The translations under genes and the position numbers were made by a program. Positions 24,546-33,644 of a stretch of 64,000 nt of DNA are shown in pieces. Location of the stretch: NCBI RefSeq assembly GCF_040834005.1, contig NZ_CP162129.1, positions 4,227,501 to 4,291,500 of the forward strand, given 5' to 3'. Every line of letters starts with the position of its first letter. The stretch's first letter is position 1. This DNA comes from Paenibacillus sp. PL2-23 (GTDB lineage: Bacteria > Bacillota > Bacilli > Paenibacillales > Paenibacillaceae). The notes beneath the pieces are model-generated. The model did not search any database and had not been told where the DNA came from. It saw only the letters and a list, made by a program, of their open reading frames with translations.

Positions 24546-26613
24546 CCCGCTTCCTCCGATATTTGCGCGCCATAAGCAGAAGCGACAGCAGCACCAGCGC
24601 AATCACCAGTCCAGCCGAGACGAGGAACGGAACGGCGTCCGAGCGTGACAGCACGCTAGCCAGCGCTCGCTCCGGCGCAGCTTCAGCGGGGAGCTGGAAG
24701 CGGTAAGGACTCACAAGGCCGTCCCTGTCGGCAAGCACCGCATCGCCCCATACTTTCCCCCGCTCCTTCTCGGTCGCCAGCAGCAGAGACACTTGCCTGA
24801 TCCGCTCATCGTCCGGACCTGTTACAGCAAGCAGCGCATGCCCAGCCTCATAGGGAGAAGGGAGGAGCTGAAGCGAGCCCAGCGCGGAGCCGTATTGGGC
24901 ATCCAGGCTTCGCTTTTCGTTAGAATGGAAGTAGCGTCCCTCCCCGTCGTAGCGAAAGTGCAGCTTGTCATTATTTTGACGAATCAGCGCATTGTCCCGA
25001 AAGCTTCCGATGGCGATAATGTTCCGATCCTTCCAGCTGTCGGATGGCGAGTCGTCGTCCAGAAACTTGATCTCCCCCGAATTGCCCTCCGCATATTGGC
25101 CGAGAAGACTGAATATGTGACCGATGGAGGCATACAGCTCGGCCGTTCGCTCCCTCGGCAGCGCTACCGCGATTCGGTGGAACAAGCCATCACGCAGGAA
25201 GGGATACGGATAATGATTGAACAGGAGCTCCGTATTGTCCTTCGTATTCAGCTGCAGCATCGAGGTGCTGTCAATATAAACCCATGGCATTTCCTCCACC
25301 GGCGGCAAGCAATAATCGCCCTCAAGCTCCAGGTCGAAGGCGGCGGTCACCGCAAAATTGCCCCTTACATTCAGATTGGACGGTATAGGCAGCGTTAACG
25401 AATCGCCGTCTGCAAGCTCCTCGCTCAGCCGCTTGCTGCCGATCGGCTTGTTGCCTACCCGAATCGTCACCATGGAACGATCAAAGTCCAGATTGCGCGC
25501 ATAGCGGAAATCCAGCCTTATTTTGCTTGCCTCCGCAAGGGTCCGATTGGCGGGCAGCGGGATATAATAGCTCCGCTCCTGATGACGCGCTCCTGTTATA
25601 AGCTCGCCATTCTCCGTCAGCGCCATGGCACGGTTCATGACAACCTGAGGCGTATCTACGGCTGTCTCTGCCGATACGACCGCCGTCCGCCGATCCAGCT
25701 GCTCCACAAGCTCCGGGTTGCCAAGCAGCCTGCCCGCCTTCACAAGCAGCTCGGGCTCCTCTCCCGTCACAACCAATACAAGCCTGCCGCTTTGCTCCAT
25801 CAGCTGAAGCACCGCTTCCTTGCTCCAGTCCCGACTCTCCAGCTGTGAGCTTAGCTCCCCCGGCAGTTGCCCGCGCAAGGCGATAACCACACTCAGCGGC
25901 TTCGCGAGCCACTGGCCCTCCGACAGCTGCAGCAGCTCGACAGGCTTGTCCTTCAGCATAGCAGCCTTGGCCAAGCCCGCAATGGCGTAGGCTGCCGCCT
26001 CCAGCTCGGCAGGCTTGGCGGCATCCGGAACCACTACGGCGCTCTCCATCCCCGCCAGCGCTTCAAGACCGCCAAATCGCTTCGCGAAGCCTCGAATCGT
26101 GCCGTCAACCGGCTGCCTATCATAATCGATTCCGATCGAGGCTGTATGGTAAAACCGCAGCCAGTTGTCGCGATTTCCCTCATCCTCACATATCGCTTCT
26201 ACTGGACGGGTGCGGATGTCTCCTTGCACCGTGAACAGGTTAGAGCCGGGCCGAAGCAGCTCGCGAGGGACCATCACCTCCAGCCGCTGCCGCGATTGTC
26301 CGTCCACAGCCGGCCGGAAGGAATGAAAGGGCGCTCCGTTCATCATCAACGTAACGCTGGAGCGGTCCCGCCTCGCCAGCTCTGTCACCGTATATTCCAG
26401 GCTGAGCGTTGCCTGTCTCACCCGCCAATAATCCGGAATGAGGAAGCTGCTCTGACTGGACGCATAAGGTCCGGCAAGCGACCAGTCCTCTTCCGACAGC
26501 ATAATTGGAAGCTTATCGGCGCTCACTCGCTCCCCTGTCAGCGCAAGCAGCAGAACAGCTGCCGCCAGCCACAGGGCATATCTCCGCGCGCCCCGCATCA
26601 TTGGACGATCCAT
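24526..26613 (-). CDS. ydaN: BcsB-like cellulose synthase regulatory subunit (YdaN-like)
   Basis: 695 residues from ATG 26613 (GGAG seven bases upstream). A signal peptide (about 1-30) is followed by a large extracytoplasmic region of two repeated jellyroll-plus-ferredoxin-like units, recognised from 'LEYTVTELARRDRSSVTLMMNG' and 'LDFRYARNLDFDRSMVTIRVGNKPIGSKRL', the BcsB motif pair. A C-terminal transmembrane helix and basic tail end it ('LVIALVLLSLLLMARKYRRKR'). BcsB proteins sit outside the membrane against the GT2 synthase and guide the growing chain. It follows the GT2 gene by 14 bases. Confidence 0.88.
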   Translation of the reverse strand: MDRPMMRGARRYALWLAAAVLLLALTGERVSADKLPIMLSEEDWSLAGPYASSQSSFLIPDYWRVRQATLSLEYTVTELARRDRSSVTLMMNGAPFHSFRPAVDGQSRQRLEVMVPRELLRPGSNLFTVQGDIRTRPVEAICEDEGNRDNWLRFYHTASIGIDYDRQPVDGTIRGFAKRFGGLEALAGMESAVVVPDAAKPAELEAAAYAIAGLAKAAMLKDKPVELLQLSEGQWLAKPLSVVIALRGQLPGELSSQLESRDWSKEAVLQLMEQSGRLVLVVTGEEPELLVKAGRLLGNPELVEQLDRRTAVVSAETAVDTPQVVMNRAMALTENGELITGARHQERSYYIPLPANRTLAEASKIRLDFRYARNLDFDRSMVTIRVGNKPIGSKRLSEELADGDSLTLPIPSNLNVRGNFAVTAAFDLELEGDYCLPPVEEMPWVYIDSTSMLQLNTKDNTELLFNHYPYPFLRDGLFHRIAVALPRERTAELYASIGHIFSLLGQYAEGNSGEIKFLDDDSPSDSWKDRNIIAIGSFRDNALIRQNNDKLHFRYDGEGRYFHSNEKRSLDAQYGSALGSLQLLPSPYEAGHALLAVTGPDDERIRQVSLLLATEKERGKVWGDAVLADRDGLVSPYRFQLPAEAAPERALASVLSRSDAVPFLVSAGLVIALVLLSLLLMARKYRRKRGGSGEA

Positions 26614-26627
26614 GGCCAATCTCCTCT

Positions 26628-27887
26628 CTAATAACGTTCCGTTTTGTACCACTTGGCTTCCCGCTTGAACAGCGTGTCCTTCACGTATTGGTACAGCCCG
26701 CAGGCGGCGACCCCCATCCACAGCTGGCTGTAGGTCACATACATCAGCATAATGAGCCACAGGTTGGAGAGATTGAGCTCTCCCTTCTCCGTCGTCAGCG
26801 TAATAAACGTCCCGAGAATAAACAGCACGACAGCCAGCGTCCACAGCAGGCCGCTAAAGCCTGCGATTGTCGTGTGGACGTAGCCAAGCGCGTGCAGCAC
26901 CAGCAAGCTGTCGGAAATGATCAGCGAGGTGAGCAGCAGAAAGTAGACCGCCAGCAAATAAACAATATCGAATCGCACAACGTTGGCACCGCGCTGGAAG
27001 ATCATTGGAATGTTTTTGACAATGACATAAATGTTCCCCTTCGCCCATCTCGTCCGCTGCTTGAACCAGACCTTAACCGTCTGGGGCTCCTGCTCCCATG
27101 TGACGGATTTCGGCTGAAACTTGATGCGATAGCCCATCTGATAGATGCGGAAGCTGATCTCCGTATCCTCCGCCAGCGCCTTGACGTCCCAGCCTCCGAT
27201 CCGGGTAACGATGCTTCGCCTCATGACGAAGTTGGTGCCCGGTATCGTGCACAGCTTGAACAGCTTCCATCTGCCAGCCTGCGCCATCCATTGGAAGGAT
27301 AACGTCTCAATATTTATAAATCGGGTAAGCAGGCTGGCGTTCCGGTTGCGCGTGCGAAACTTGCCGATCACGGCGCCGAGTTTCTCGTCACGCATCAGGT
27401 CCGCGACCAGATATCGCAGCGCGGTGCGCTCAGGCGTATTGTCCGCGTCGTAGATCGCTATTAGCTCCCCCCGGCTTCTCTCGAAGCCGATATTAAGCGC
27501 GTTGGACTTGCCTTTGCCGCCGGTAACAGCGTCCGTATTCATAATGATCAAATTTCTGTAAGGATGCTTCGCTTGAAGGCTCCCCAGCAGCGCTGCGCTG
27601 TCATCCGAGGAATTGTCGTTAATGACGATAATTTCGTATCGATCCCGAGGATAATCCAGCGCCAGCAGCGATTCTACAGTCGGAATAATAACCTTGCCTT
27701 CATTATGAGCCGGCACCATGATGCTGACGAAGGGAGCATCGCCTTCCTTGCACGGCAGAGAGGGCTCCGGCATGACCTCTCCCTCCATGTAATAGACATA
27801 CCCTGCGATGATGAGGGCAATGTTGACCAGCAGCAGGCTCCATATGCAGAAGACAGCCAGAACCATCAATATATCGGCAGTCGTCAT
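26628..27887 (-). CDS. ydaM: processive family 2 glycosyltransferase (YdaM-like)
   Basis: 419 residues. One N-terminal transmembrane helix is followed by a cytoplasmic GT-A domain and three or so C-terminal helices. The catalytic series is complete: Asp91 in 'VINDNSSDD', DAD at 147-149, AED at 239-241 (general base Asp) and QRTRW at 277-281, the mark of processive beta-glycan synthases such as cellulose, hyaluronan and PNAG enzymes. No PilZ domain is attached, which fits c-di-GMP sensing by the separate YdaK-like protein. The sugar donor cannot be read from sequence. Confidence 0.92.
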   Translation of the reverse strand: MTTADILMVLAVFCIWSLLLVNIALIIAGYVYYMEGEVMPEPSLPCKEGDAPFVSIMVPAHNEGKVIIPTVESLLALDYPRDRYEIIVINDNSSDDSAALLGSLQAKHPYRNLIIMNTDAVTGGKGKSNALNIGFERSRGELIAIYDADNTPERTALRYLVADLMRDEKLGAVIGKFRTRNRNASLLTRFINIETLSFQWMAQAGRWKLFKLCTIPGTNFVMRRSIVTRIGGWDVKALAEDTEISFRIYQMGYRIKFQPKSVTWEQEPQTVKVWFKQRTRWAKGNIYVIVKNIPMIFQRGANVVRFDIVYLLAVYFLLLTSLIISDSLLVLHALGYVHTTIAGFSGLLWTLAVVLFILGTFITLTTEKGELNLSNLWLIMLMYVTYSQLWMGVAACGLYQYVKDTLFKREAKWYKTERY

Positions 27888-27905
27888 CTCCCCATGCCCT
27901 CCTTG

Positions 27906-29501
27906 TCATTTCATGAATTTGCGCCGATACAGCTGTATGCCCAGTGTAAGAAATACCCCGAACAGAATCAGACTGAAGCCGATAATGGCCAAATAGATCG
28001 TATTCTGAGCGGAGAACCAGCGCTGAAGGCTCTTGCGCTCCGTTTCCTTATAAGCATAGTTCTCGCTCACCGGCTTGATTGTGTCATTCAGCCCTATGGG
28101 CTGGCCATTGATGGCCAGCACCCCATTCAGCGAATGCATGGCATGTCTCTCCGTTCGCGTCCAATGGGAGCCATTCTTGAAATCGTCGAATAGAAGCCAG
28201 CTGCGCTTCCATTGGTCGAGCGAAGCCTTCAGCTCCCTCTCGTTCTGCCAGATGCCCTGCACAATCGCGACATTCACCGGCAGCCGCCGGAATCCAGCAT
28301 CGTCCCAATAGGGCGCCAGCTCGCTCCACTCCACACACAGCACGGAGCCGGGAAACGCTTCGTTGCTGCCCGGATGCTCCAGCGCATAAGCATCATGGTC
28401 ACCCCTATAGAGAGCCGCCGATTCGAAAAAAAACATCCCATCCGCCAACTCATCCTCGTTCCTCAGATAGCGGCCAGCATCCACTCCAATGCCAAGCGGT
28501 ACGATCCGGCTCTCCGCCAGCAGGTCGATGAAGCCCTCCATCCTCGTCTGAAGCGGGCTTGTCTCCATGCCCGCCGCCTCTGAGACGACGGGAGCCTCGG
28601 TGAAAATAGTGCCATTGCGGGCCTGCACGTACTTCAGCGTCTCCAGGTACCGTCGCATGGCGGGGTATTCGGTATTGGCGAATACGGGCCGCACGCTGAA
28701 TATGAAGGGAATACCGGCCTCGTACAAGCCGTCCGCTCCCGCCAGCAGCAAGGCTTGTTCACTGAAGGGATAAATATCGTGGAACAGCAGATACAGCTTG
28801 CCTTGTCCGGCCCCTTCGGAGATGCCCAGCCAGCTCTGCAGCGTATAAGCCATAGCAAGCTCGGCTGCAGCGCCCTCGAAGAACGACGGCGTATAGGCGA
28901 CCCCGCTGCGGCTGTCCAGCACGGCGAACGGCGCCGATACGCCGGAGCCCCGCCATTCCAGCTCACCGATGGCTTCTCCCTCTGCTGCCCCAATATAAGG
29001 TATGGGCTCTGCGCTGTCAGTCAGCGGAGCCTCCTTAAGCGGGCCAATGGTCAACCGCGCCTGCTCCGCCCCAGACATCGCCGTCTGCAGCTTGAGCTGC
29101 TGCGCAAAGCGCTCCGGCATGTGGTAGCCGGTATGGAGGTACAGCCCTTGATAGCCCATTAATTCACGCGCAACATTAGGCGGCACCCTCCCTTCCTCTC
29201 CAGCCCTGTTCGACATCACAATAACGCCATCGTAATCCGACAGCTCTCCTTCCCTTACGACAGCAGCCCGCTGCAGCTTGGAGCGCACGCCCAGAGACGC
29301 TAAGACGCGAAGCATCGCTTCGACATTCCCCTCCCACGGCGTGCCGGCTGCCATGCTGTCGAACAGCACCAGCACATATGGCGGTGGCAGCTCCGCTGCC
29401 TGGGCTGAAGCAGCCTGCGGCGCGAGCGGAAGCATGCTGGGCAGGACGATGGCTGCTGTCAAGGTCAGTAGGAATATTTTCGCCCATAGTGCCCCCCTCA
29501 T
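27906..29501 (-). CDS. ydaL: DUF2334 exported polysaccharide deacetylase-like protein (YdaL-like)
   Basis: 531 residues. A signal peptide ends near 'AASAQA' (34); a large extracytoplasmic domain follows, with HDIYPF at 241-246 followed by an 'IPFIFSVRPVF' strand, the DUF2334 form of the polysaccharide deacetylase barrel. One C-terminal transmembrane helix (about 500-525) ends in 'YRRKFMK', so the enzyme faces out but stays anchored. It probably trims or deacetylates the exported polymer. Its ATG overlaps the upstream stop (ATGA), showing translational coupling. Confidence 0.85.
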   Translation of the reverse strand: MRGALWAKIFLLTLTAAIVLPSMLPLAPQAASAQAAELPPPYVLVLFDSMAAGTPWEGNVEAMLRVLASLGVRSKLQRAAVVREGELSDYDGVIVMSNRAGEEGRVPPNVARELMGYQGLYLHTGYHMPERFAQQLKLQTAMSGAEQARLTIGPLKEAPLTDSAEPIPYIGAAEGEAIGELEWRGSGVSAPFAVLDSRSGVAYTPSFFEGAAAELAMAYTLQSWLGISEGAGQGKLYLLFHDIYPFSEQALLLAGADGLYEAGIPFIFSVRPVFANTEYPAMRRYLETLKYVQARNGTIFTEAPVVSEAAGMETSPLQTRMEGFIDLLAESRIVPLGIGVDAGRYLRNEDELADGMFFFESAALYRGDHDAYALEHPGSNEAFPGSVLCVEWSELAPYWDDAGFRRLPVNVAIVQGIWQNERELKASLDQWKRSWLLFDDFKNGSHWTRTERHAMHSLNGVLAINGQPIGLNDTIKPVSENYAYKETERKSLQRWFSAQNTIYLAIIGFSLILFGVFLTLGIQLYRRKFMK

Positions 29502-31003
29502 CCTGCGCTCCTCCTGCTGAAGGCCCGTATCGCAAGGCTTCGGGTTCGGATCAGATCCGCAAGCCCAACAAACAGCACCAGATCGAACGACACCGTGAAC
29601 AGGAACTCATGCTTCGCCAGATCGGCATCGCCAGCCCCGATCACTGAGACGGCCATGCTGGATAAGCCGATAAGCATCAGCATAAGGAGAATCGGGAGCT
29701 TCAGGGCGCTGCGGTAATCCTTGGCTCTGACAGCGGTCAGGAAGGAAGGCGTGTACAAGCCCAGCACAACGATCGCCCATATGACGATAAAGCCGAAGGT
29801 GTTAGGCAAGGCCCTGCTTTTGAACCAGCTGTACAGGGTGAAGAAGTGCGTATGCTCGCGAAACGCCCTTCCTTCCGACAGCTCGAAATTGCCCATCGCT
29901 TCCGGCCTGATAGTGAACGCGTGTCTGGCCGCCAGCCGCAGCATGTCCAGCGCTTCGGGCGGATGCGCGAGGTAATAGCGCAGGATGGAGAAGAAGCCGT
30001 ATTGGCTGTAGAAGCCTTGTTCCAGCAGGGGTGAATTCACGTCGATTGTGGGATACCGCTCGTAGTAGAGCCCTCCTGCCAATATCGCGTATTGCTCGTC
30101 GATCCCGAAGAACGCCAGCGCCTCCTCCGGATTGCCGGAGGTCATCAGCGGCCCTCTTGTCATGGCATGATATTGGTTAATGTTCACGAATTCCTGAGGA
30201 ATAAGGGCGTACACGCCGATTCCCGCTGCCAGCAGCAGCAACAGGGACGTAAGCGCGGTTATTCGGAACACCTTCGTCCGGCTTAGCAGCAGCAGGGCGA
30301 TGCCCACAACGGCTGCGATCACCCCGACCGGAGCGTTCTGCTGCTTGGCCGTCGTTAACAGAAGCGCGCTTGCAACGAATAAAGCCAGCAGCGCGTAATC
30401 GTTGTACCTTCTCCGGTGAAGGAGCAGCCCCGATGCCGCCATGAAGACCGACATTATGAGAACGACGCTCTCCCCGTAGAACGAATGAAAGTATGCCGTA
30501 TATCCGGTGTCGCCGAACTGCAGCACAGCCAGCAAAGCTATCATGTTGCCCCTCGCGCGAGGCATTTGCCAGGTGACGCTTTCGACCAGCAGATAGACGG
30601 CACCCATATACAGCGCCAAATAGAGCGCGCCCTGGAATCGAATATCGAACGTAGACGGAGAATAGAGCAGCGTGTTCAGCCAGACCGCCAAGCGAATAAA
30701 CAGCGACTGCGAGGACAGAATGGCCGCCGCGTGTTCGTTGTAATGCTGCAGAATGCCGAATCCCTTCACGAAATAGCCAAAATATTGCCCGGCGTAATCC
30801 GGCGCGCTGAAATATAAGCCGTTCCCATACAGGATCCGGTAGAAATCCCCGTTGTCCGCCATCCCGATAAATGGCTTCACGAATAGCGCAGCCGAAGCGA
30901 TTGCGGCCAATGCCATTGCGGCCAGCATTGCCGGTGTGACGCGGCGCGAGAGGCTGGCAGCAGCTTGCCTCGCAAGGCTCCAGGTGCCGGGACGGATGAT
31001 CAT
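29498..31003 (-). CDS. polytopic membrane protein, probable GT-C type glycan transferase
   Basis: 501 residues from ATG 31003 (AAGGAG seven bases upstream). About 10-12 hydrophobic segments are seen. The first extracytoplasmic loop, after helix 1, begins 'GMADNGDFYRILYGNGLYF' with acidic residues, the place where GT-C enzymes keep their catalytic Asp/Glu. Further loops contain 'HSFYGESVVL'. It is embedded in the EPS operon between the GH8-like and DUF2334 genes and overlaps the latter by four bases. B. subtilis ydaJKLMN has no counterpart that I recall. It may add a substituent or use a lipid-linked sugar. Function inferred from topology only. Confidence 0.6.
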   Translation of the reverse strand: MIIRPGTWSLARQAAASLSRRVTPAMLAAMALAAIASAALFVKPFIGMADNGDFYRILYGNGLYFSAPDYAGQYFGYFVKGFGILQHYNEHAAAILSSQSLFIRLAVWLNTLLYSPSTFDIRFQGALYLALYMGAVYLLVESVTWQMPRARGNMIALLAVLQFGDTGYTAYFHSFYGESVVLIMSVFMAASGLLLHRRRYNDYALLALFVASALLLTTAKQQNAPVGVIAAVVGIALLLLSRTKVFRITALTSLLLLLAAGIGVYALIPQEFVNINQYHAMTRGPLMTSGNPEEALAFFGIDEQYAILAGGLYYERYPTIDVNSPLLEQGFYSQYGFFSILRYYLAHPPEALDMLRLAARHAFTIRPEAMGNFELSEGRAFREHTHFFTLYSWFKSRALPNTFGFIVIWAIVVLGLYTPSFLTAVRAKDYRSALKLPILLMLMLIGLSSMAVSVIGAGDADLAKHEFLFTVSFDLVLFVGLADLIRTRSLAIRAFSRRSAG

Positions 31004-31025
31004 GGTATCTCTCCTTCCTTCTGTC

Positions 31026-32117
31026 TTATCGATTCGCGGCATAAGCGAGCAGAGCCATCAGATTGTCGAATGAATAGGCCTGTCCCGTTGCGGGATCGCC
31101 GAATCCCCCATACAGGCGGCTTCCAGGGTCCTGGATTTGGAATGCCTCCATTCTCCGGATTGACGCTGTGTAGAGCTCCCCATCGCCAACCTCGTGCCCG
31201 ATCAAGGCGGCAAGCGCATACAGCGCCGTTGAACGAACATCCGTTAAGGGCTCGCCTCTCCGGGTGTAGCGGCCGAACAGCGTATCCTCCTCCACCCGCG
31301 CCTTCACATACGCCACGCTCGCGGGCTTCTGCTGACCGATTTCGGCCAGCGACAGCACGGTCAGCAGCGACTCCACCGTCTGGATGCCTCCATCCGATTC
31401 ATATTGTCCCGTGCCGTATCGGTATCGGGATTCGTACAGCGGGAACTCGTCGGATAGATACCCACGCTGTACGAGGTCCAGCATCCCGTCTCGAAGCTCC
31501 TTGTTCGCTTCCTTCACCTGGCGGAGCGTAAAGTGGTCGACGTAGCATAACGTAATAAAGTCGTTGGTCATCCCATAGTGCTCATCGTAAAAGTCATACA
31601 GGCGATGATCCTTGACATTGTGCATCAGGAGACGCCCTCCGAATTTATCGGCCTCGGCTCGATACGCCTTCTCCCCGAACACATCAGCAGCCTCGTATAA
31701 AGCGCGAATCAATCGAAGGTCGTCAACCGCGGCATTGACGCTGTATCTTTTATTTAGCTTTGGACTGTACCGGTAGCTGAATCCGCTCTTCTGGTTGAAT
31801 ACACGCCTGGCCAGATGCCACGCATGCTCGAACGCTTCCCGATCGCCGCTTTTGGCGTAATATCTCATCAGCAAGCCTGCGGATTCGCTCAGCACCTCAT
31901 GTCCGGAAGCCAGCTCCGCCGTCTGGTCCGTATCCAGCCGATTTGTATAGACGCCATCCTCGCCTAGCTGCTGGGACAGCACATACTGCAGAAGCTTGGC
32001 TTCGGCATCCGAGGGTGGTGCCGCCTTATTCGACTGGCCGCTGCTCTCCGGCGGCGCGCAGCCTAATATCGCACATAGCAGCACCATGAGGACGGCTGCC
32101 TTCCATTTGGTTAACAT
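31026..32117 (-). CDS. ydaJ: GH8-like glycoside hydrolase lipoprotein (YdaJ-like)
   Basis: 363 residues. A lipobox ends at Cys20 (ILGC), so it is surface-anchored. The rest is all-helical with the spacing of an (alpha/alpha)6 barrel. 'EVLSESAGLLMRYYA' offers the catalytic Glu78 and 'NAAVDDLRLIRAL' the Asp132-Asp133 pair, as in GH8 enzymes and the YdaJ/PssZ group. Such enzymes cut the polymer made by their own operon, during export or dispersal. It is the first gene of the unit; an antiporter terminator lies just upstream. Confidence 0.82.
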   Translation of the reverse strand: MLTKWKAAVLMVLLCAILGCAPPESSGQSNKAAPPSDAEAKLLQYVLSQQLGEDGVYTNRLDTDQTAELASGHEVLSESAGLLMRYYAKSGDREAFEHAWHLARRVFNQKSGFSYRYSPKLNKRYSVNAAVDDLRLIRALYEAADVFGEKAYRAEADKFGGRLLMHNVKDHRLYDFYDEHYGMTNDFITLCYVDHFTLRQVKEANKELRDGMLDLVQRGYLSDEFPLYESRYRYGTGQYESDGGIQTVESLLTVLSLAEIGQQKPASVAYVKARVEEDTLFGRYTRRGEPLTDVRSTALYALAALIGHEVGDGELYTASIRRMEAFQIQDPGSRLYGGFGDPATGQAYSFDNLMALLAYAANR

Positions 32118-32190
32118 ACGCCACCTCCCGCCAAATGTTCTTAGTATAGCTAGTTGTCGCCAAAGTTACTTATGAATGCCCTTCCTATGC

Positions 32191-32236
32191 AAAAAATCCC
32201 TGGCGTTCAGCCATGCAGGCCAAACGCAAGGGATTT
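32191..32236 (-). terminator. terminator of the antiporter gene
   Basis: Stem 32194-32201 with 32229-32236 (aaatccct/agggattt), extended by inner gcgtt/aacgc pairing, then TTTTTT on the minus strand. It separates the antiporter from the EPS operon. Confidence 0.9.
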
Positions 32237-32257
32237 CTATGTCGTTAAAATCTTCCT

Positions 32258-33502
32258 CTATTCCGCCTGCGCCTTGGTCTCCTGGTCTTCCTTGTTAATG
32301 CCGAGCCTCTGAATAAGCGGCTTCAGCGTAAGTCCCTGCGCAATTAGCGAGAACAGGACGACGCTGAACGTCAGCACGAGCACATCGTCGCGTCCCTCGA
32401 AATTGAGCGGCAGGCTGAGCGCAAGCGCAATGGACAAGCTGCCTTTCAGCCCGCCCCAGTTCAGCAGAGCTTTCCACGAGCTCGGGAAGCCCTTGACCGG
32501 CTGAAGGCTCGCGAACGTCGCTATCGTACGGGCGATCAGCACAATGGCGATGGCCAGCGCGATCAGACCGAACTTGTCCGAGAAGTCGATATTGCGAATT
32601 TCCAGACCGATCATGAGGAAGATGAGAGAGTTGGCGATCAGCGTCACGACGTCCCAGAATGTAATGATGTTCAGCGAGGTTGTCTCCGACATGCCAATAC
32701 GTTTGCCATAGCTGCCGAAGATGAGGCCGCTGACCACAACGGCGATTACGCCGGACACGTGGAAATGCTCCGCAATGAAATAGCTGCCGAAGAAGAGCAG
32801 CGCCGAAAATGCGATTTCCAGCGGATAATCGTCATAGATGCGAATAAGCTGCGAGAAAAGGTAGCCCATTATCGCGCCGACTGCAATGCCGCCCAGGCAA
32901 AACTTCAGGAACAGCAGGAAGCCCGCTCCAACACCGGCCCAGCCCATCTCGACGTACGTCAGCAGGTAGATGGAAGAGATCTGGAACAGCACCACCGCGA
33001 TACCGTCATTGAATAAGGATTCCCCTTCAATAATGGTGACCATCTTCTTGGGCACGCCGAGCGATTTGAAGATGGAGATGACGCTGATGGGATCGGTTGC
33101 GCTCATAAGCGCCGCGAACGTAAAGGCGACCGCGAGCGGCAAACCGAGGAAATAGTAGGAGCCCGCGGCAATAAGCAGGAAGGATACAAGCGTGCCGATA
33201 AACGCCAGTCCCAGCACAGGCTTGCTCTGCTCCCGCAGATGGGAGAAGGGCAGCTTCAGCGTCGCGTCCCCCAGCAGGATCGGCAGAAACAACGAAATAA
33301 TAATAGACTGGAATACATGGGATTGGGTAATATACGCCTCCGCTTGCTCCATGAACGGAATATGGAAGATGCCCAGCAATAGTCCCACCAGCACAAGCGC
33401 GACGGAGTAAGGCCAGTTAATTTTTTTGGAAATGGCAATAACCCCGACCGATACGGCCAGCAGAATAAGAATTTGAATAAATACTTCGTTAAAGTGATGC
33501 AT
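32258..33502 (-). CDS. cation:proton antiporter, CPA1/NhaP type
   Basis: 414 residues from ATG 33502 (AGGAGG seven bases upstream). About 12 transmembrane helices. The ion-site signature is visible as 'SATDPISVISIFKS' followed by 'IEGESLFNDGIAVVLF', standard for CPA1 Na+(K+)/H+ exchangers. A short cytoplasmic tail follows with no added regulatory domain. It probably helps in pH and sodium homeostasis. Single-gene unit with its own terminator. Confidence 0.9.
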   Translation of the reverse strand: MHHFNEVFIQILILLAVSVGVIAISKKINWPYSVALVLVGLLLGIFHIPFMEQAEAYITQSHVFQSIIISLFLPILLGDATLKLPFSHLREQSKPVLGLAFIGTLVSFLLIAAGSYYFLGLPLAVAFTFAALMSATDPISVISIFKSLGVPKKMVTIIEGESLFNDGIAVVLFQISSIYLLTYVEMGWAGVGAGFLLFLKFCLGGIAVGAIMGYLFSQLIRIYDDYPLEIAFSALLFFGSYFIAEHFHVSGVIAVVVSGLIFGSYGKRIGMSETTSLNIITFWDVVTLIANSLIFLMIGLEIRNIDFSDKFGLIALAIAIVLIARTIATFASLQPVKGFPSSWKALLNWGGLKGSLSIALALSLPLNFEGRDDVLVLTFSVVLFSLIAQGLTLKPLIQRLGINKEDQETKAQAE

Positions 33503-33593
33503 GATTGCTCCTCCTAACGTAATAGTTGCCATCCATGATTATACAACAAAACCTTCTTCCTATACGCTTAAATTGTCAAATCGTTCCTGCACG

Positions 33594-33631
33594 CCAAAAA
33601 CGGCTGCAGCCCAAACTTCTGGCTGCAGCCG
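33594..33631 (-). terminator. terminator of the fructan operon or aldehyde dehydrogenase gene
   Basis: An 11-bp stem (33601-33611 with 33621-33631, cggctgcagcc/ggctgcagccg) followed by TTTTTGG on the minus strand, 14 bases past the stop. Confidence 0.92.
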
Positions 33632-33644
33632 TCCTATGCCGCGT

